This document shows positions 60,135-64,000 of a stretch of 64,000 nucleotides of DNA, piece by piece. The notes below the pieces were generated by a model. The model did not search any database. It was not told where the DNA came from and saw nothing but the letters and a program-made list of their open reading frames with translations. The number at the start of each line of letters is the position of its first letter. The stretch's first letter is position 1. Source of the DNA: Ilyomonas sp964249755. Lineage in GTDB: Bacteria; Bacteroidota; Bacteroidia; Chitinophagales; Chitinophagaceae. The stretch covers positions 310,001 through 374,000 of the forward strand of contig CAXUDB010000004.1 in NCBI GenBank assembly GCA_964249755.1, in the 5' to 3' direction. The position numbers and the translations under genes are program-made.

Positions 60135-61109
60135 ATGAAGTTGAAAGTAAAAAACATCTGGACGAGCTTAAAACAATCGGGCAGCGATATTAGTAATTAC
60201 AATATTACCAAGTTGAGTGCTGCGTTGGCTTATTATACGGTGTTTGCGCTGGCGCCGATGCTGATTGTGTTAATTAGCGTGGTTAGTATTTTTTATGATA
60301 AAGAAGCAGCACGGGGACAGATCTACGGACAGATCAAATCGGTTGTTGGTAGCGATGCGGCGGCTTCTATTCAGGAAATCATTGGAAAAGCCGCACTCTC
60401 GCCAAATTTTACTTTTGCCTCTGTAATTGGTGTAATCGCACTTGTTTTTTCTGCTACAGGTGTATTCGCAGAAATACAATCTTCCATTAACCTGATCTGG
60501 AATTTAAAAATCAAACCTAAAAAAGGCGGCATTTTAAAAATGCTGAAAATAAGATTGATCAGCTTTTCACTTATTATCAGTCTTGGTTTTATTGCCCTGG
60601 TTTCGCTGCTTATTAATTACTTGGTAGATGCACTTTCAGCGAGGTTAGAGAAAATTTTGCCAAAGGATACACTGTATTTCAGCTATATTCTTAACGTGGT
60701 GATTACGCTACTCGCTATTTCTATTTTATTTGCCATCATCTTTAAGTTTTTACCAGATGCGATGATCAAGTGGAAAGATGTCAGGGTGGGTTCTATTACT
60801 ACAGCCATTCTGTTTATGATTGGCAAGTTTATAATAGGATTATATTTAAGTAAAGGCAAGCCAGGTACGGCTTTCGGTGCTGCCGGCTCTATGATTATTA
60901 TTCTCCTTTGGGTATATTATTCTTCTATAATTCTATACTTCGGTGCCGCATTTACCAAAAACTATGCACAAGCTACCGGACGGCATATTTATCCAAACGA
61001 TTATGCGGTATTTATCGAACAGGTAGAAGTTGAAAATAAAGGTTCGCTTCAACACCAGAGTGGTCAGCAAGTGAAAGATCACGAGACAGGAGAAGTAAAA
61101 CCAAAATAG
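60135..61109 (+). CDS. YihY/BrkB-family membrane protein
   Basis: 324 residues. Family motifs: LSAALAYYTVFALAPMLIVLISV, FSATGVFAEIQSSINLIWNLK, ILFAIIFKFLPDAMIKWKDVRVGSITTAILFMIGKFIIGLYL and GAAGSMIIILLWVYYSSIILYFGAAFTKNYA. Six to seven helices. Formerly mis-named RNase BN; transport or permeability role suspected. Confidence 0.92.
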   Translation: MKLKVKNIWTSLKQSGSDISNYNITKLSAALAYYTVFALAPMLIVLISVVSIFYDKEAARGQIYGQIKSVVGSDAAASIQEIIGKAALSPNFTFASVIGVIALVFSATGVFAEIQSSINLIWNLKIKPKKGGILKMLKIRLISFSLIISLGFIALVSLLINYLVDALSARLEKILPKDTLYFSYILNVVITLLAISILFAIIFKFLPDAMIKWKDVRVGSITTAILFMIGKFIIGLYLSKGKPGTAFGAAGSMIIILLWVYYSSIILYFGAAFTKNYAQATGRHIYPNDYAVFIEQVEVENKGSLQHQSGQQVKDHETGEVKPK

Positions 61110-61176
61110 CTTCGGGTTATTTTTATGAATCTCTGTTGTTTTTGTCAATCCGTCAATACTGTTTTCAACCCTAAGT

Positions 61177-62271
61177 TTGCGCCCGATGAAACAGCCGGAA
61201 AATAAGCGCAGACGTTGGCGGTTAGTGATTCTTTTCCTGATTGCCTTATTGATTAAACTGTTTGCTTTTAACCGCAGCTGGGTTGAAGAATATTACTCTA
61301 ATGGCTTTTATATTTTCATCAGCCGAACCTTGCGGATTCTATTTGGATGGCTGCCTTTCAGCATCGGCGACTTGTTCTATACATCGGTTATTGTGTGGTT
61401 ACTGGCATGGCTGGTTCGCTCCATAAGAACGATATTTAAAAGACACCTGACAAAGCAAAAATTGCTTGCCGGTTTCCTGAATTTTTTAGGAGGTATTCTT
61501 GCCGTTTATGTTGTGTTCAATGCCTTTTGGGGATTGAACTATAACCGTGAGGGAATTGCTTTCCAGCTCCGGCTTCGTCCGCAGCCTGCTACGCAAAGCG
61601 ATTTATTTAGGCTAACGCAAACCTTGTTGCAAAAAGTGAATGCCGCAAGAAAGAATTTGCCTGATCAGGTTCATTACTTATCACATCAGCAAAGCTTTAC
61701 CGAAGCTTTGGCAGCCTATCAGCAGGCAGAAAAAAAATATCCTTTTCTGCAATACCGCTTCAACAGTGTAAAGCCTTCGTTGTACAGTCTGGCAGGTAAT
61801 TATTTAGGTTATTCGGGTTACTATAATCCTTTCTCTGCCGAGGCGCAGGTGAATGTGAAAATGCTGCCTTTTACGGTGCCTTATGTTACCTGCCACGAGA
61901 TGGCACACCAGCTTGGTTATGCCACCGAAGACGAAGCAAATTTTGTAGGCTATCTCGCTGCCCGTTCTTCCCCTGATCCGCAGTTTCAATACTCTGTTTA
62001 TTACGATCTGTTCAACTATGCCAACGATGAATTGTTTTTTTACGACAGTACTGCTGCCAGAAATAATTACAGGCAATTGGATACGTTAGTGAAGCGCGAT
62101 ATCCAGTCAGAGCGCCTTTTCTGGCTGAAATATCAAAATGCCATCGAGCCGGTCATTACTCTTTTATATGGCAATTATTTAAAAGCCAACAATCAACCCG
62201 CTGGCATGAAAACTTATAGCCATGTTACGGCATGGCTTATCGAGTATCAAAAGAAATATGGTGTGTTATAA
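61177..62271 (+). CDS. DUF3810 membrane metalloprotease-like protein
   Basis: 364 residues; two or three helices near the N terminus, then a soluble domain with an HExxH motif in VTCHEMAHQLGYATEDEANFVGYLA, which suggests a zinc peptidase with the second Glu in DEANF. The family function is unknown. Confidence 0.88.
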   Translation: MRPMKQPENKRRRWRLVILFLIALLIKLFAFNRSWVEEYYSNGFYIFISRTLRILFGWLPFSIGDLFYTSVIVWLLAWLVRSIRTIFKRHLTKQKLLAGFLNFLGGILAVYVVFNAFWGLNYNREGIAFQLRLRPQPATQSDLFRLTQTLLQKVNAARKNLPDQVHYLSHQQSFTEALAAYQQAEKKYPFLQYRFNSVKPSLYSLAGNYLGYSGYYNPFSAEAQVNVKMLPFTVPYVTCHEMAHQLGYATEDEANFVGYLAARSSPDPQFQYSVYYDLFNYANDELFFYDSTAARNNYRQLDTLVKRDIQSERLFWLKYQNAIEPVITLLYGNYLKANNQPAGMKTYSHVTAWLIEYQKKYGVL

Positions 62272-62395
62272 TTTAATGTGATTCGATGTGAAATGTAAAG
62301 GTTGACAGTTGACTGTCCACTGTGATCCAACAACATACATTCAACATCAAATCACATCGTACATACTTTTATCTTCGCCAGCCTAATCTTTTATT

Positions 62396-63400
62396 GTGAG
62401 TATTACTATCCTGGCTATTGAATCTTCATGTGATGAAACCAGCGCGGCTGTTTGTGTAGATGGACGTATTCTATCCAATCATATTGCCACTCAAAAAGTG
62501 CATGAGCAGTTTGGCGGAGTGGTGCCCGAACTGGCAAGTCGTGCGCACATGCAGAATATTGTGCCGGTGGTAGATGTAGCGTTGTCAACCGCAGGCGTTA
62601 AGTTGTCTTCTGTAGATGCGATTGCTTTCACGCAAGCGCCTGGCTTAATTGGTAGTTTATTGGTAGGTGCACAGTTTGCTAAATCGCTTTCGCTGGTTGT
62701 TAATAAACCGCTCATTGCTGTGCATCACATGCAGGCACATGTGCTGGCAAATCTGATTGATGATCCCAAACCCCGTTTCCCTTTTTTATGTCTTACGGTA
62801 AGCGGCGGTCATACGCAAATTGTATTGGCCGAATCGCCACTCAGCCTGAAGGTAATTGGTGAAACGATAGATGATGCGGCGGGCGAAGCGTTTGATAAAT
62901 CGGCTAAGCTACTGGGCTTGCCTTACCCGGGCGGTCCGTTGATAGACAAGTATGCTAAAGATGGCTATGCCACACGCTTCAAATTTGCAGAGCCGCGGAT
63001 ACCGGAATTAAATTTCAGCTTTAGTGGATTGAAGACCTCGGTGTTGTATTTTCTGCAAAAAGAAACGGCTGCCAATCCAAATTTTATTGCAGAAAATCTT
63101 TCCGATTTATGCGCTTCTGTTCAGCATACTATTGTAACTATTTTACTGAAAAAACTGAAGAAAGCCGTACAGCAAACCGGCGTCGCCCGTGTATGTATTG
63201 CCGGCGGTGTGAGCGCCAACAGCGTTTTGCGCAATGCACTCGAAGCCGCTGGTAAAAAATGGGGTTGGCAAACGTTCATCCCGCATTTTCAGTACTGCAC
63301 CGACAATGCTGCTATGATTGCTATCACTGGTTACTATAAATACCCGCAAGGAGACTTTGCCCCGCTTGATGTATCGCCCACTGCCCGCGCCGAATGGTGA
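62396..63400 (+). CDS. tsaD: tRNA N6-threonylcarbamoyladenosine transferase TsaD
   Basis: Essential enzyme adding threonylcarbamoyl to A37 of ANN-decoding tRNAs, with TsaB and TsaE. Begins at GTG 62396 (SITILAIESSCDETSAAV). Kae1/TsaD signatures: GGVVPELASRAHMQNI, VHHMQAHVLANL (metal His pair), CLTVSGGHTQIVL, IGETIDDAAGEAFDKSAKLLGLPYPGGP, CIAGGVSANSVLR and YCTDNAAMIAITGYY. 334 residues, normal. Confidence 0.97.
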   Translation: MSITILAIESSCDETSAAVCVDGRILSNHIATQKVHEQFGGVVPELASRAHMQNIVPVVDVALSTAGVKLSSVDAIAFTQAPGLIGSLLVGAQFAKSLSLVVNKPLIAVHHMQAHVLANLIDDPKPRFPFLCLTVSGGHTQIVLAESPLSLKVIGETIDDAAGEAFDKSAKLLGLPYPGGPLIDKYAKDGYATRFKFAEPRIPELNFSFSGLKTSVLYFLQKETAANPNFIAENLSDLCASVQHTIVTILLKKLKKAVQQTGVARVCIAGGVSANSVLRNALEAAGKKWGWQTFIPHFQYCTDNAAMIAITGYYKYPQGDFAPLDVSPTARAEW

Positions 63401-63517
63401 GCTAATGTACGATGTTAAATGTCGGATGTACAATGTGAGTCTACTGTTGACCGTCTGCTGTCCACCGTTGTCGTAATAGTTTGGCATTACGCTTGTCTTA
63501 CTGGCAAAAAATTAACT

Positions 63518-63988
63518 ATGAAGTATTACCTGTCAATCATATCGTTTGCCATCATCTGTTTCGCTTCTTCCTGTGTACGTCATAAAAGCAGCGGTGTTAA
63601 TCTCAATGGGCAATGGGTAGTAAGCAATATCCGTTTAGATGGCGTAAACGAGCAATCGAATTTTAAAATCACTTTGTTTGACGATGCCAGCAGCGCCTGC
63701 TTTACAGGCAGCGAATGGTTTCTGACAGAAAGCGGCAATGCCACTTATACCATCACCCAAAGTAACGATTGTGCAGGCGGCGCACGACCTATTCACTGGA
63801 GTTTACTAAACGCAAATGGTGTGCAGTATTTTCAATTTAAAAATATAGACAATGCCAAAGCCCGCAAGGTGAAAGATGGTTACCGGTTAGAACTGAGCAA
63901 TGTAACCAAGAGTGGTTTTACGCTACGCGAGCCGGTGCAGGTAGGCAGCAACAATGCCTATGTAGTGCTGGACTTTACAAAAAAGTAA
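63518..63988 (+). CDS. Lipocalin-like lipoprotein
   Basis: 156 residues. Lipobox near residue 18 (IICFASSC). The rest, LNGQWVVSNIRLDGVNEQSNFKITLFDDASSACFTGSEW, NATYTITQSNDCAGG and GYRLELSNVTKSGFTLREP, is a small beta-barrel of the lipocalin-like type seen in Bacteroidota. Function unknown. The start at 63518 is chosen for the lipobox. Confidence 0.8.
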   Translation: MKYYLSIISFAIICFASSCVRHKSSGVNLNGQWVVSNIRLDGVNEQSNFKITLFDDASSACFTGSEWFLTESGNATYTITQSNDCAGGARPIHWSLLNANGVQYFQFKNIDNAKARKVKDGYRLELSNVTKSGFTLREPVQVGSNNAYVVLDFTKK

Positions 63989-64000
63989 ATAAAGATATTG

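Noticed and set aside
1..64000. CRISPR arrays, insertion sequences and prophage genes
   Set aside because: No regularly spaced direct repeats, transposase, integrase or phage structural genes were seen.

Overview
The window looks like chromosomal DNA of a Bacteroidota bacterium, most likely a member of the Chitinophagaceae. The evidence is the mix of genes: type IX secretion C-terminal sorting domain, GH92/GH16/GH5 polysaccharide enzymes, a TonB-dependent cobalamin receptor, a saproxanthin-type carotenoid cluster, a Lys/Ala-rich H1-like protein, and a promoter of the Bacteroidota type (TTTG / TAnnTTTG-like). No insertion sequence, prophage gene, rRNA or CRISPR array was seen.

Layout. 1-6 kb: exbB-exbD, prmC, ribD-yigZ, small membrane genes, alkB-like, ThuA-like. 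6-14 kb: apaG, H1-like protein, DUF2071, CoA-binding, YkuK-like, GH92, lpxD, and rluE behind a short terminator-bearing leader. 14-17 kb: crtD-cruF-crtZ operon. 17-29 kb: mostly housekeeping or unknown genes, including msrB, an NYN/PIN-domain protein with degenerate repeats beside a gene of unknown function, an HDAC-like hydrolase, and an Na+/solute symporter divergent from inositol oxygenase.

29.7-36.3 kb is the outstanding region. Read on the minus strand it is: TROVE/Ro60 protein (Rsr) - a dense array of six tRNAs and six Y-like RNAs in about 1.33 kb - an R2K-type ATP-grasp protein - a Bcs1-like AAA+ ATPase whose frame is broken at an A AAA AAG slippery heptamer - an RNA ligase of the RtcB family. 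The six non-tRNA elements share one architecture: an outer helix, a conserved UG[U/C]CGUA internal loop, an 8-bp helix that differs in sequence between copies but remains paired, the octamer AUACUUCG, and a tRNA-like core. In at least two copies the tRNA halves are in permuted order (T arm before D arm, acceptor stem capped by a loop). This is the architecture known for bacterial YrlA-type Y RNAs bound by Ro60, but here as a diversified family interleaved with real tRNAs (Pro, Gln, Lys, His, Arg, Phe). The simplest reading is an RNA surveillance and repair cassette for tRNA damage.

36-64 kb: a structured non-coding block upstream of the TROVE gene, YbjQ, an ECF sigma factor/beta-barrel pair (the sigma factor apparently starting at AUU), M28 and M4 peptidases, a prohibitin-like SPFH protein, GH16/GH5 beta-glucan enzymes, C1 peptidase, TMEM175-like channel, beta-lactamase-like hydrolase, an endonuclease III family protein, aldose epimerase, radical SAM protein, 2H phosphoesterase, a cobalamin riboswitch with btuB, MarC, a MazG-like protein, a YihY-like protein, DUF3810, tsaD and a lipocalin-like lipoprotein. 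Many transcription units end in strong intrinsic hairpins, listed individually.
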